Below, piece after piece: positions 52,147 to 61,128 of a DNA stretch of 64,000 nucleotides. Source of the stretch: Streptomyces lydicus (GTDB lineage Bacteria; Actinomycetota; Actinomycetes; Streptomycetales; Streptomycetaceae); contig NZ_CP017157.1 of NCBI RefSeq assembly GCF_001729485.1, positions 5,766,001 through 5,830,000 of the forward strand, given 5' to 3'. The notes under the pieces were generated by a model. That model saw only the letters and a list, made by a program, of their open reading frames with translations, was not told the DNA's origin and searched no databases. Positions within the stretch are counted from its first letter, which is position 1. Every line of letters starts with the position of its first letter. A program made the translations under genes and the position numbers.

Positions 52147-53024
52147 TGTGCGCTCCTCTCGTTGCCCCGGTAGGACTCCCAGGTCCAGCCGAGGGTGCGG
52201 CGCGCCATGATGCCGACCGCGTGCCGTCGGTACTTCGCGCTGCCGCGCACGTCGTCGATCGGGTTGCAGGCACCGGAGGCGAGCTGCGCGAACTGCTTGG
52301 CGACGGACGGCGGGACGGGGGCGCCGGACTCCCAGAAGCCGCCCTCGTCCAGCGCGGCGGCGAGGAAGTCCTCGGCCTCCTTGGCGCGGACGGGGGTGGG
52401 GGCGGCGGAGCCGATGCCGGTGCGTACCGTGCGGGTCTCGGGGTGCAGCGCGATACCGAACGCGCAGACCGCGATGACCATGGCGTTGCGGGTGCCGACC
52501 TTGGAGAACTGCTGCGGGCCGTCGGCCTTCGGCAGGTGCACCGAACGGATCAGCTCGTCGGGCTCCATGGCGTTGCGCTTGACGCCGACGTAGAACTCGT
52601 CGATCGGGATCATCCGGCGGCCGCGGACCGACTCGACCTCGACCTCGCAGCCCGAGGCGAGCAGCGCGGGGTGCGCGTCGCCGGCCGGGGAGGCGGTGCC
52701 GAGGTTGCCGCCGACGCCGCCGCGGTTGCGGATCTGCGGGGAGGCGACGGTGTGCGACGCCAGCGCCAGGCCCGGGAGTTCGGCCCGCAGATTCTCCATG
52801 ATCTGGGTGTAGGGAACCGAGGCGCCCAGTCGCACGGTCTTCTCTCCGACCTCCCACTCGCTCAGGTCACCGATGCGGTTCAGGTCGAGCAGGTACTCGG
52901 GACGGCGGTGGTCGAAGTTGATCTCGACCATCACGTCCGTGCCGCCCGCGATGGGCACAGCGGTGGGGTGCTCGGCCTTGGCGGCGAGCGCCTCCTCCCA
53001 GCTGGCGGGGCGAAGGAAGTCCAT
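52137..53024 (-). CDS. Xanthine dehydrogenase, FAD subunit
   Basis: 295 residues, first gene of the operon. FAD motifs: VPIAGGTDVMVEIN at about 23-36 and NRGGVGGNLGTASPAGDAHPALLA at about 99-122 (shown in part), and KVGTRNAMVIAVC. It transfers electrons from the iron-sulphur clusters to NAD+ or O2. ATG 53024 lies 261 bp from the divergent PucR gene. Confidence 0.92.
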   Translation of the reverse strand: MDFLRPASWEEALAAKAEHPTAVPIAGGTDVMVEINFDHRRPEYLLDLNRIGDLSEWEVGEKTVRLGASVPYTQIMENLRAELPGLALASHTVASPQIRNRGGVGGNLGTASPAGDAHPALLASGCEVEVESVRGRRMIPIDEFYVGVKRNAMEPDELIRSVHLPKADGPQQFSKVGTRNAMVIAVCAFGIALHPETRTVRTGIGSAAPTPVRAKEAEDFLAAALDEGGFWESGAPVPPSVAKQFAQLASGACNPIDDVRGSAKYRRHAVGIMARRTLGWTWESYRGNERSAQCA

Positions 53025-53285
53025 GGTTGGCCTCTTCTGCGAAATCGGTCATTCGTTGCTCAGGGTGAGGGCGCCGGGCCCTCATCGCCATGGCGCTGTT
53101 CATGTCTTGTTAACGCGGTTGGCCTTAGTGAACGCTTCGGGGCCCCACCCGGTGCAGTCACCGAAACCATGAAGCGGTTGGCTGGCCAAGCCACCTGTCT
53201 TGTAGATTCGAACGAAAGACGAGGCTCTGAAACCTCGCGGCATTCCACCGGCAACACCAGACAGCAAAGAACGGCGGGCGAGGTC
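53025..53285. promoter_or_regulatory. Divergent control region xdh / pucR
   Basis: A 261-bp region between divergent start codons. It holds TTGGC-TG-GCCAA (53178-53189), a perfect small palindrome, about 97 bp upstream of the pucR start. Near the xdh side GAGGGC/GCCCTC forms a hairpin. I could not settle on -35/-10 pairs. The palindrome is the best candidate PucR site. Confidence 0.4.
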
Positions 53286-54947
53286 ATGCGGCTCCGCGCA
53301 CTCCTGGACACCCGAACCCTGGGCCTTCGGCTTCTCGGCGGCGAGGACGAGCTGGACCGCACGGTACGCGGCGTGATGACCACGGACCTGCGCGATCCCA
53401 GCCGCTACCTCTCGGGGGGCGAGCTGGTGCTCACCGGCCTGGCCTGGCGCCGCGAGCCGGAGGACTCCGAGCGGTTCGTGCGCATCCTGGCGGCGGCCAA
53501 CGTCGCCGGTCTGGCGGCCGGCGAGGCCGAGCTCGGCGCGATCCCGGACGACCTGGTGCAGGCGTGCCTGCGGCACCGGCTGCCGCTCTTCGCGGTGGAG
53601 GAGGCGGTCTCCTTCGCCTCGATCACCGAGCACGTCGTACGGCAGGTCTCCAGCGAGCGGGCCGGCGATCTGGCCGCCGTGGTGGACCGTCACCGGCGCC
53701 TGATGACGTCCGGCCCCGCCGGCGGCGGCCCGGAGGTGGTCCTGGACCTGCTGGGCTCCGACCTGGACCTGCGGGCCTGGGTGCTCTCCCCCACCGGCCG
53801 GCAGATCGCCGGGTCCACGCTCGCGGACTCCGGTCCCGAGCTGTCCGGCGAGCTGGCCGCCCGGCTCGCCGGCGAGCACCTCGCAGCGGCCCGCACCGGC
53901 CGCCGCGGCCCGCACCGGGTCACCCTCGCGGGCTCCACGTACTCGCTCTTCCCGATCCGCTACGAGGGCCGTGACCTGCGGCAGACGGTGCTGAGCGACT
54001 GGCTGCTGGCGGTCGAGGCGGACGCCGGCGACTGGCCCGAGGAGCGCCTGGACCTGCTGCACGGCGTCACCCAGCTGATCGCCGTGGAACGCGACCGGCG
54101 CGACGCCGCCCGTACGGTCCGCCGGCGCCTCGCCCAGGAGGTCCTGGAGCTCGTCCAGACCGGCGCACCGCCCGCCGAGATCGCGGCCCGCCTGCGGGTG
54201 GCGGCGCCGGTGCTGCTGCCGGGTCTGGGCACCGCCCCGCACTGGCAGATCGTGGTGGCCAGGGTCGAGTGGGAGGGCGGCGACGTACCGGGCGGGCCGG
54301 TGGCCCAGAGCCTGCTGGAGGAGATGCTGGTCGACCCGGGCACCTCCGGTCCCGAGCCCTCCGACCGGATCGCGGTGGCGCACACGGGCGACGAGGCGGT
54401 GGCGCTGGTGCCGCTGCCGGTCCCGGACGAGTCCGGTGACTCGTCGGCGACCGGGCTGCACGCCGAGGAGCTGCTCACCCTGGTCCAGGAGCCGCTCGGC
54501 CGCGGGCTGGCGGACGACGGCCGGCTGACGGTCGGCGTGAGCGCCTCGGTGCACTCGGCGGAGGGGCTGCGCGGCGCGCTGGAGGAGGCCCGGCACGCCC
54601 GCCGGGTCGCCGCGGCCCGCCCGGGCCGGGTGTGCGCCGCCGGGCACGAGGAGCTGGCCTCGCACGTGCTGCTGCTGCCGTTCGTCCCGGACGACGTCCG
54701 CCGCGCGTTCACCGCCCGCCTGCTGGACCCGCTGCGCGACTACGACCGCCGGCACCGCGCCGAGCTGATCCCCACGCTGGAGGCGTTCCTGGACTGCGAC
54801 GGCTCCTGGACGCGCTGCGCCACCCGCCTCCACCTGCACGTCAACACGCTCCGCTACCGGGTGGGCCGGATCGAGCAGCTCACCGGCCGCGACCTGTCCC
54901 GCCTGGAGGACAAGCTCGACTTCTTCCTCGCGCTGCGGATGAGCTGA
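53286..54947 (+). CDS. pucR: PucR-family regulator
   Basis: 553 residues. N-terminal purine-catabolism regulator domain (MRLRALLDTRTLGLRLLGG, YLSGGELVLTGLAWR), a GGDEF-like central region, and the C-terminal PucR HTH: LIPTLEAFLDCDGSWTRCA, LHLHVNTLRYRVGRIEQLTG. In Bacillus PucR activates purine degradation when allantoin or related metabolites are present. Divergent from the xdh operon, which is the natural target. ATG 53286 with GGCGAGG ahead. Confidence 0.9.
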   Translation: MRLRALLDTRTLGLRLLGGEDELDRTVRGVMTTDLRDPSRYLSGGELVLTGLAWRREPEDSERFVRILAAANVAGLAAGEAELGAIPDDLVQACLRHRLPLFAVEEAVSFASITEHVVRQVSSERAGDLAAVVDRHRRLMTSGPAGGGPEVVLDLLGSDLDLRAWVLSPTGRQIAGSTLADSGPELSGELAARLAGEHLAAARTGRRGPHRVTLAGSTYSLFPIRYEGRDLRQTVLSDWLLAVEADAGDWPEERLDLLHGVTQLIAVERDRRDAARTVRRRLAQEVLELVQTGAPPAEIAARLRVAAPVLLPGLGTAPHWQIVVARVEWEGGDVPGGPVAQSLLEEMLVDPGTSGPEPSDRIAVAHTGDEAVALVPLPVPDESGDSSATGLHAEELLTLVQEPLGRGLADDGRLTVGVSASVHSAEGLRGALEEARHARRVAAARPGRVCAAGHEELASHVLLLPFVPDDVRRAFTARLLDPLRDYDRRHRAELIPTLEAFLDCDGSWTRCATRLHLHVNTLRYRVGRIEQLTGRDLSRLEDKLDFFLALRMS

Positions 54948-54975
54948 CCGCGGACCGGCGGACGGACCCCGGGCA

Positions 54976-54993
54976 TTACCCCATTCGGGGTAA
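54976..54993 (+). terminator. Short hairpin after pucR
   Basis: TTACCCC-ATTC-GGGGTAA, perfect 7-bp arms, 28 bp after the stop codon. Weak as a terminator because no T-run follows. Confidence 0.4.
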
Positions 54994-55207
54994 CTCGATC
55001 GGGCGGCATCGCCTGACCGGTCCGCGGGACGGAACCGGCGGCGATGCGCCGTGGCGCGGCCGTTCAGGGCCGTTTGAGCCGCCATCGCAGTCCTCCCGGC
55101 GATTGTGAAATCATTCACCCACCCCCTTGGCCCGGCAACGGAATTCGTGCTGAGATTCGCCCACGGCTTCCATTTTCCAGCTCGATGGCGCGCTCGGGGA
55201 GGGCAAC

Positions 55208-56113
55208 GTGGCGGATACCGCCATGCCAGGATCCGCAGATTCCGTCAGTTCTGCGGATCCCGTCGAATTCACGGGCCGGTTGAGGTCCACGGCCCCGGTA
55301 CCGGTCCCGGTACCAGGACCGGCACCCGCACCGGAAGTACCGGAAGTACCGCTGGTCAGAGGGTTCGAGGGGGACGATCCTCTGGACCGGGCCGTGTGGC
55401 GGCTGCGCTCCCGCGGTTGCTGGGACGACGCGGCCGCGCTCCTCGAACCGCACGCCGTCGGGCACGCGCCCGCGGCGCTGCGCCGCGCCGCCCTCCTGGT
55501 GGAGCGCTGCATGTTCACCGCCACCGGCTGGGCCGCGGCCGAGGACGCGCTGCGCCACGCCGAGGCGCTGGCCGCGGACGACGACGAGCGGGGCGGCGCG
55601 GCCTGCGAACGCGGCCACCTGGCGTACGCCGCGACGGTCCTGGGCGTACGGGACCGGGCGGACGAGGCGCGCTCGGCGCTGGGCCGGGCCGCCGCGCTGC
55701 TGGCCCCGGCGGCCGCCGGCCGTCCGCTGCTGGACTTCCGGCGCGGGCTGATGGCCGAGCACGTCGCCGACAGCCCGGACGCGGCCCGCGCCGCCTACCG
55801 CCGCGCACACGCCGGCGCCACCGCGCAGGGCGACGTCCTGCTGCTGTCCTTCACCTGGCGTCATCTGGCCGGACTCGCCCTGCGCGACGGCGAGTTGACC
55901 GAGGCCCGGCACGGTTTCGCGGAGTCGCTGCGGATCCGCGAGGAGTTGGGCTTCCTCGTCGGTACGGCGCCCGCCCTCGCGGCGCTGGCGGACGCGGCGC
56001 CGGAGGGCGACGCGGACCGGCTGCGCGCCGAGGCCGCACGGCTCTTCCGCCTCATGGGTGGCGTCCCCACCTGGCTCGCCGACCACCTCTCCGCGGCGCC
56101 GGCGGCGACGTAG
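55208..56113 (+). CDS. TPR-like hypothetical protein
   Basis: 301 residues. GTG start after GGGGAGGG. A proline-rich N-terminal linker (about 1-55) is followed by helical pairs of TPR-like character: AAALLEPHAVGHAPAALRRAA, AAEDALRHAEALAADDDE, AYRRAHAGATAQGD, EARHGFAESLRIREELG. No catalytic motif or signal peptide. Perhaps a scaffold or part of a regulator of the AfsR type that lacks other domains. The next terminator suggests a single-gene unit. Confidence 0.65.
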   Translation: MADTAMPGSADSVSSADPVEFTGRLRSTAPVPVPVPGPAPAPEVPEVPLVRGFEGDDPLDRAVWRLRSRGCWDDAAALLEPHAVGHAPAALRRAALLVERCMFTATGWAAAEDALRHAEALAADDDERGGAACERGHLAYAATVLGVRDRADEARSALGRAAALLAPAAAGRPLLDFRRGLMAEHVADSPDAARAAYRRAHAGATAQGDVLLLSFTWRHLAGLALRDGELTEARHGFAESLRIREELGFLVGTAPALAALADAAPEGDADRLRAEAARLFRLMGGVPTWLADHLSAAPAAT

Positions 56114-56150
56114 GGCGTGCCGCCCGCCGGGTTTCCGGTGTACGGCAACA

Positions 56151-56181
56151 GCCGGCCCGCCGCACACCGCGGCGGGCCGGC
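56151..56181 (+). terminator. Strong intrinsic-type terminator
   Basis: Perfect 13-bp arms GCCGGCCCGCCGC and GCGGCGGGCCGGC with loop ACACC, followed by CGTTTTCC. Ends the TPR-like gene. Confidence 0.75.
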
Positions 56182-56518
56182 CGTTTTCCGTACGTGCCCC
56201 GATCCCGCTGGTGCTGTCAACCCCCCGTAGTCAGCCATGCGGGGCGAGGCGACGAATGGCCGGATTTCGACGTCCCTCGCGGCGGATCGGCCGGGGCACG
56301 ACGGTTGCCACCTCGCCCGGGCTTCGACGCGCCGGGCGAACCGGGAGGTGGGACCATGGGCCAAGGCCCTGGGGTAGGTGCACCCCCCTTGCACCTCCCG
56401 ACGCCCCACAGGCCCCGAGAATGGCCGCAAGTCGCACTGTGACGCGGCGGTGGGGACACGATGCTGGTCCGGGACCAGCTGGGCCCTCCCATTCGCACAG
56501 CCTGTCAGGAGGCGATCC
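56182..56518 (+). other. Long upstream region of the methyltransferase gene with two hairpins
   Basis: 337 bp without a gene. Two inverted repeats stand out: AGGTGCA-N7-TGCACCT (56376-56396) and GCTGGTC-CGG-GACCAGC (56463-56479), the latter 39 bp before the start codon. These may be operators, or part of a structured leader. No known riboswitch core is recognised. Confidence 0.4.
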
Positions 56519-57394
56519 ATGGCAGCAGCAGTGACCAGGACGACCACGACGACCGACTGGGGCAAGGCAGATTTCGAGGCGATCTACAACTGCCCTGATC
56601 CCCGTCGGTACTTCACCACCCTGCAACCCCTGGAGTACCAGATTCCGCACCACGGCCAGGCGGTCTTCCGCGCCGTGGCCGAGACCCTGCAGCGGCACCG
56701 CGGTGCCCACCGTCCCCTGAACGTCGTCGATCTGTGCTGCTCATACGGGGTGAACGCGGCACTGCTCAACCATCGACTGTCCCTCACCGACCTCTACGCC
56801 CGCTATACCGACCACCGCGCCGAGACCCCGACACCTGATCAACTCCGCACCGAGGACCGCACGTTCTTCGCCACCCGGCGGCACGCCGAAGCCTTCCGGG
56901 TGACCGGCCTCGACGCGGCCGGGCAGGCGGTCGAGTACGCGCGGGCGGTCGGTCTGCTCGACGGCGGCTTCTCGGAGAACCTGGAGCTCGACGAGCCGAG
57001 TCCGGCGTTGCGCCGCACGCTGGCGGACACCGATCTGATCACCGTCACCGGCGGCGTCGGCTACATCACCGCACGGACCTTCGGCCGCCTCGTCGAGGGG
57101 ATGTCCACGCCACCCTGGGTCGCCGCGTTCGTGCTGCGCGAGGTGTCCTACCGGCCGATTTCCGCGCTGCTGGCGCGGGCCGGCCTGGTGACGGAGAAGG
57201 TCACCACCCGTACGTTCCGCCAGCGGCGGTTCGTGGACGGCACCGAGCGGCGGGCGGCCCTGGAGGCACTGGCCACGCGCGGTCTGTCGGTCACGGGCAA
57301 AGAGGCCGACGGTTTCTACCACGCCGATCTGTACGTCTCCCGGCCCGCCGCCGATGTCGCGGCGCTCCCCCTGGTGGGCCTGCTGCCGGGCTGA
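56519..57394 (+). CDS. SAM-dependent methyltransferase-like protein
   Basis: 291 residues from ATG 56519, CAGGAGG ahead. Residues 67-80 (LNVVDLCCSYGVNA) look like SAM motif I with CCSYG in place of the usual GCGxG. Two further Rossmann-like strands follow (VTGLDAAGQAVEYA; TDLITVTGGVGYIT). The substrate cannot be read. A YxxYNCPDPRRYF-like N-terminal region is typical of a small group of class I methyltransferase-like proteins in actinobacteria. It ends 5 bp from the convergent GntR gene. Confidence 0.65.
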   Translation: MAAAVTRTTTTTDWGKADFEAIYNCPDPRRYFTTLQPLEYQIPHHGQAVFRAVAETLQRHRGAHRPLNVVDLCCSYGVNAALLNHRLSLTDLYARYTDHRAETPTPDQLRTEDRTFFATRRHAEAFRVTGLDAAGQAVEYARAVGLLDGGFSENLELDEPSPALRRTLADTDLITVTGGVGYITARTFGRLVEGMSTPPWVAAFVLREVSYRPISALLARAGLVTEKVTTRTFRQRRFVDGTERRAALEALATRGLSVTGKEADGFYHADLYVSRPAADVAALPLVGLLPG

Positions 57395-57399
57395 GCGCG

Positions 57400-58098
57400 T
57401 CAGTGCGGGTGGCGCGCCACCGAGACGTGCTCGCGGGCGATCCGCTCGGCCACCGCGTACTCCTGGGCGATCAGGGCGTCGAGCAGCGCCGTGTGCTCGG
57501 AGGCGTCGGCCAGCAGCTCGGCCGTACGCAGCCGGGAGCCGCCGGCGGCCGACCAGTGGACCCGGCGCAGCAGATCGCCGGTGACCTCGGTGAGCCGACG
57601 GTTCCCGGTGAGCGACATCACCGCCCGGTGGAAACCGTGGTCGGCCTCGGCGTAGCCGGCCCGGTCCCCGCGGGCGGCGGCCTCGACGCCCTCGGCGGCC
57701 AGCGGGCGCAGCTCCTCCCAGCGCTCCGGAGGCAGCGCCCGGGCCAGCCGGACGATGGCGGGCACCTCCAGCATGGTGCGGACCTCGGCCAGCTCGGCGA
57801 GGTCACGGGCACCGCGCTCGGCGACCCGGAAGCCGCGGTTCGGTACGACCTCGACGGCGCCCTCGCCCGCCAGCTGCTGCATGGCCTCGCGGACCGGGGT
57901 CGCGGAGACGCCGTAGCGCTCGGCGAGCGCGGGGGCGGAGTAGACCTCGCCGGGGAGCAGCTCGCCGCCGATCAGGGCGCGGCGCAGCGCGGTGAGCACC
58001 TGGCCGCGGACGGAGTGCCGGCGGGGCACGGCGGGGCCGGCCTGCGCGGGCACCCAGGCCCGGGTGCGCGGCTGCTGTTCCGCGGTGCCCTGCTCCAT
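57400..58098 (-). CDS. GntR-family regulator, FadR/FCD subgroup
   Basis: 232 residues from ATG 58098 (GAAGGGACC ahead). The winged HTH (SVRGQVLTALRRALIGGELLPGE, YGVSATPVREAMQQLAGEGAVEVV) is followed by an FCD effector domain (EVRTMLEVPAIVRLA, ADHGFHRAVMSLTGN, HTALLDAL). Metal-ligand Asp/His positions of FCD are present in ADHGFHRA. It is divergent from fhuF. Ligands of the group are carboxylates, so a purine or amino-acid product is possible. Confidence 0.87.
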   Translation of the reverse strand: MEQGTAEQQPRTRAWVPAQAGPAVPRRHSVRGQVLTALRRALIGGELLPGEVYSAPALAERYGVSATPVREAMQQLAGEGAVEVVPNRGFRVAERGARDLAELAEVRTMLEVPAIVRLARALPPERWEELRPLAAEGVEAAARGDRAGYAEADHGFHRAVMSLTGNRRLTEVTGDLLRRVHWSAAGGSRLRTAELLADASEHTALLDALIAQEYAVAERIAREHVSVARHPH

Positions 58099-58224
58099 GA
58101 CGGTCCCTTCTGACGTTCCCAGCACCATAGGCGGCCCGGGCCGCAGTTCAAACCGAGCGCGGTTTCCGGACGGCCCGCGGGCGGTCAGGACTGGCTCTCG
58201 GCGGGCGCGGGTACAGTCTTCGGA

Positions 58225-58243
58225 TAAGGTAAGGCTTACCTGC
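58225..58243 (+). promoter_or_regulatory. DmdR/IdeR-type iron box
   Basis: TAAGGTAAGGCTTACCTGC matches the 19-bp DtxR/IdeR consensus (TTAGGTTAGGCTNACCTAA) at about 15 positions. It lies 29-47 bp upstream of the fhuF start and predicts repression by iron. Confidence 0.8.
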
Positions 58244-58271
58244 TAACGATCGCGATTCGGTGGTCTCCCGC

Positions 58272-59111
58272 ATGACTTCTGCCCTCGCCGCCCCGCCCGT
58301 CGCCCACCCCGTCGCCGACGCCTACGCCCGGCTCTCCGCGGCGTTCCCCGGTCTGCGGGTGACCACCTGGGGCGAGGCGCCGCCGGCGGGCGACGGCTGG
58401 GTCACGGCCGCCGCGCTCGCGGCCGGCGGCGAGGCGCTCGACGCCTTCCTCGCCTGGGACGACGCGCAGATCCTGCGGGACTACGGGCAGCGCGCCCGGC
58501 CCGATGTGACGGCCAGCTTCGCCCTGCACCGCTACGCCTGGCCCGCGTGCCTGCTGATCACCATCCCGTGGTTCCTGCACCGCCGGGTCCCGTACCTGCC
58601 CGTCGGGAACGTCTCCTTCCAGCGCGAGCTGGGCCGGATGGCGGTGCGCATCGACGCGTTCGCGTGCCTGCCCGACGATCCGGCGGCGGGGCTGCCCGGC
58701 GCCCGGGTCGTGGCGGACGAGGAGGCGCTGCGCGCGGAGGTGCGGTCCGCGGTGGCCGGGCACCTCCGGCCGGTGCTGGACGGGTTCCGCTCCCGGATGC
58801 GGCGCGGCCCGCGGGCCCTGTGGGGTATGGCGACCGACGAGATCGTCGAGGGGCTCTGGTACCTGGGCCATCTGCTGGGCGAGGAGCCGCGCGCGGTGGC
58901 CGAGCTGGAGCGGCTGCTGCCGGGCGCCACCGCGCCGTACGTGGGCAGCGCCGCGTTCCGGACCCTGACCGGTCCGCGCGGCGAGGCGCTGCCGACCCGC
59001 GACCGCGCCAGCTGCTGCATGTTCTACACGCTGCGCCCCGAGGACACCTGCGTCACCTGCCCGCGCACCTGCGACGCGGATCGCATCACGCGTCTCACCG
59101 CAACCAGCTGA
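58272..59111 (+). CDS. fhuF: FhuF-type siderophore-iron reductase
   Basis: 279 residues from ATG 58272; GTG 58260 is an alternative. The C-terminus carries the FhuF 2Fe-2S signature CC-x2-Y-...-C-x2-C (SCCMFYTLRPEDTCVTC), the rest is the FhuF fold with RYAWPACLLITIPWFL. It releases iron from ferric siderophores in the cytoplasm. The iron box in its promoter supports this. No siderophore genes are nearby. Confidence 0.9.
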   Translation: MTSALAAPPVAHPVADAYARLSAAFPGLRVTTWGEAPPAGDGWVTAAALAAGGEALDAFLAWDDAQILRDYGQRARPDVTASFALHRYAWPACLLITIPWFLHRRVPYLPVGNVSFQRELGRMAVRIDAFACLPDDPAAGLPGARVVADEEALRAEVRSAVAGHLRPVLDGFRSRMRRGPRALWGMATDEIVEGLWYLGHLLGEEPRAVAELERLLPGATAPYVGSAAFRTLTGPRGEALPTRDRASCCMFYTLRPEDTCVTCPRTCDADRITRLTATS

Positions 59112-59306
59112 CCCGCACACCACCCGTTCGAGTCGTCATATTCGAACTCGACTCCCGCCCTCGGCAAGGCAGTTCGATACGACACGCGCTATCTGCCGGT
59201 CCCTGGACCTCCTTGGCGTTCTCTTGCCTCGAAACCCCCTGGGCCGGGGGTGGATTCCGCCAGGATGTCGCGCGAAATCGCGTATCCGAGGCAAGGGACC
59301 CCCACC

Positions 59307-60392
59307 ATGAGAACGACGGACATATCGCTGGACTGGCTCGTTCCCGGCGTGCTGTCGCTCGGCGCCGTGACGGTCGCCGCGGCGCTGGTGGTGCGCGGCA
59401 GACGCGCCGCCGCGAAGGCCGGCGGCGAGGACTCCTGGGAGCGCAGCGAGGAGCGCCGGCGCCGCAAGGAGGCGGTCTTCGCCTCCGCCTCCTATCTGCT
59501 GCTCTTCTGCTGTGCCGCGGTCGCCGCCGCGCTGTCCTTCCACGGGCTGGTCGGCTTCGGCGTGCAGAACCTCGGCCTCTCCGGGGGCTGGGAATACCTG
59601 GTGCCCTTCGGCCTCGACGGCGCGGCGATGTTCTGCTCCGTACTGGCCGTACGGGAGGCCAGCCACGGCGACGCCGCGCTCGGCTCGCGGATGCTGGTGT
59701 GGACGTTCGCGGGCGCCGCGGCGTGGTTCAACTGGGTGCACGCACCGCGCGGCCTGGACCACGCGGGCGCGCCGCAGTTCTTCGCCGGCATGTCGCTGTC
59801 CGCCGCGGTCCTCTTCGACCGGGCGCTGAAGCAGACCCGCCGGGCGGCCCTGCGCGAACAGGGTCTGGTGCCGCGTCCGCTGCCGCAGATCCGGATCGTG
59901 CGCTGGCTGCGCGCGCCCCGCGAGACCTTCGCGGCCTGGTCGCTGATGCTGCTGGAGGGCGTACGGACGCTGGACGAGGCGGTCGAGGAGGTCCGTGAGG
60001 ACCGGCGTGAGCGCGAGCAGAACCGGCTGCGCAGGCGGGAGCAGGGCAAGCTCGACCGGGCCCGCATCAAGGCCATCAACCGGCAGCACCGCTCCTGGGG
60101 CCGCGGCGGCGGCCGGCAGCTGGCGATGACCCCGGCCGCGGCCGGCGCGGGGGACGTGCCCGGCCCGGACCCCGCCATAGCCGGCGAGTCGGTGCCGCTG
60201 CTCACCGGAGACCTGCCCGTGCGCTCCCGCCCGGCCCTGAAGGCCGTATCGGGCGCTGAGACCGATCCCTTCGACGCCTCGGCCGCCCCCCGGCGGACCG
60301 TGGACCTCACCGCCGAGGACGACACCCAGACGCTGCCCCGTCTGGACTCCCTGGAGGAGAAACTCGCCGAGATCGAACGGCAATTCGGCTGA
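59307..60392 (+). CDS. DUF2637 membrane protein
   Basis: 361 residues from ATG 59307, with AAGGGA ahead. One N-terminal membrane helix (LVPGVLSLGAVTVAAALVV), then a DUF2637-type core of four helices (ASASYLLLFCCAAVAAALSF; WEYLVPFGLDGAAMFCSVLAVREAS; MLVWTFAGAAAWFNWVHAPRG; FFAGMSLSAAVLFDRALKQTRR). A charged coiled-coil-like stretch follows (RREREQNRLRRREQGKLDRARIK), then an acidic tail. Such proteins are linked to conjugative plasmid transfer and to chromosomal genes of unknown role in Streptomyces. No transfer genes are near. Confidence 0.82.
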   Translation: MRTTDISLDWLVPGVLSLGAVTVAAALVVRGRRAAAKAGGEDSWERSEERRRRKEAVFASASYLLLFCCAAVAAALSFHGLVGFGVQNLGLSGGWEYLVPFGLDGAAMFCSVLAVREASHGDAALGSRMLVWTFAGAAAWFNWVHAPRGLDHAGAPQFFAGMSLSAAVLFDRALKQTRRAALREQGLVPRPLPQIRIVRWLRAPRETFAAWSLMLLEGVRTLDEAVEEVREDRREREQNRLRRREQGKLDRARIKAINRQHRSWGRGGGRQLAMTPAAAGAGDVPGPDPAIAGESVPLLTGDLPVRSRPALKAVSGAETDPFDASAAPRRTVDLTAEDDTQTLPRLDSLEEKLAEIERQFG

Positions 60393-60432
60393 CAGGTGGC
60401 GGACCGCGCCGGCCCACACCCCCCGTTTCCGG

Positions 60433-60924
60433 TCAGGCCGGTCCGCCGCCCAGCTCGAACCACACGCATTTGCCGAACCCGTCGGTGCGTATGCCCCAGG
60501 CGTCGGCCAGCGCACGCACCAGCATCAGCCCCCGCCCGGAGGTCCCGTCCGTCGTCGGCGCCTGCACCTCCGGACGTCCGGTGTCACAGTCCCGCACCTC
60601 CACCCGCAGCCGGTCGCCGACCCGGGCCGTGACCATCGCACCGCCCTCCGCGTGCACCAGCGCGTTGGTCACCAGTTCACTGGTCAGCAGGGTCGCCACC
60701 TCGGCGAGCTCGCCGTCGACCGCTGCCGACCAGCGGCTCAATAACTGCCGCAACTCCCGGCGCACCTCGCCGACCGCGCGTAGATCCGCCTGACGCACCC
60801 GGCGCTCCAGCACGCCCGGTGCCCGCGCCGCGGTCCCCCCGCCCCGGCCCGGTCCGTCCGCATCCTGTGGTCTGTCCCGTCCCTCGCGCCGCACAGGCTG
60901 ACGCATTCTCTCCCCCGCCCCCAT
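60433..60924 (-). CDS. HATPase_c anti-sigma-factor-like protein
   Basis: 163 residues (or 157 from ATG 60906). GHKL ATPase of the RsbW/SpoIIAB-like type: LLTSELVTNALVHAEGG (N box), VEVRDCDTGRPEV (G1 box), GRGLMLVRALADAWG (G2 box) and CVWFEL. In Streptomyces many such small proteins sit with anti-anti-sigma or DUF397 genes; none is near here. Single gene, convergent with the DUF2637 gene. Confidence 0.87.
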   Translation of the reverse strand: MGAGERMRQPVRREGRDRPQDADGPGRGGGTAARAPGVLERRVRQADLRAVGEVRRELRQLLSRWSAAVDGELAEVATLLTSELVTNALVHAEGGAMVTARVGDRLRVEVRDCDTGRPEVQAPTTDGTSGRGLMLVRALADAWGIRTDGFGKCVWFELGGGPA

Positions 60925-61128
60925 GAACCTCGGCGTCCGGTCTCGAACAGCCTCACGGTCAGCATGCCCATCGGATCAGTCGCCATGCTTCCGCCCGCAG
61001 GTCGGCCGACTTCCGCTCCCCCGCGCGCCGTGGGGGCCGGGCCCGGCCCCGGTGGGTATGTCTGATCCGAGCCGGCCACCGTCCCCGGCCGGGCCCCGGA
61101 CGCGACCCCGTCCCTGTGAGGAGCCGCT

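Noticed and set aside
59307..60392. Integrated conjugative element suggested by the DUF2637 protein
   Set aside because: No replication, integrase, Tra/FtsK-like gene or attachment-site repeat nearby; chromosomal DUF2637 genes are common.
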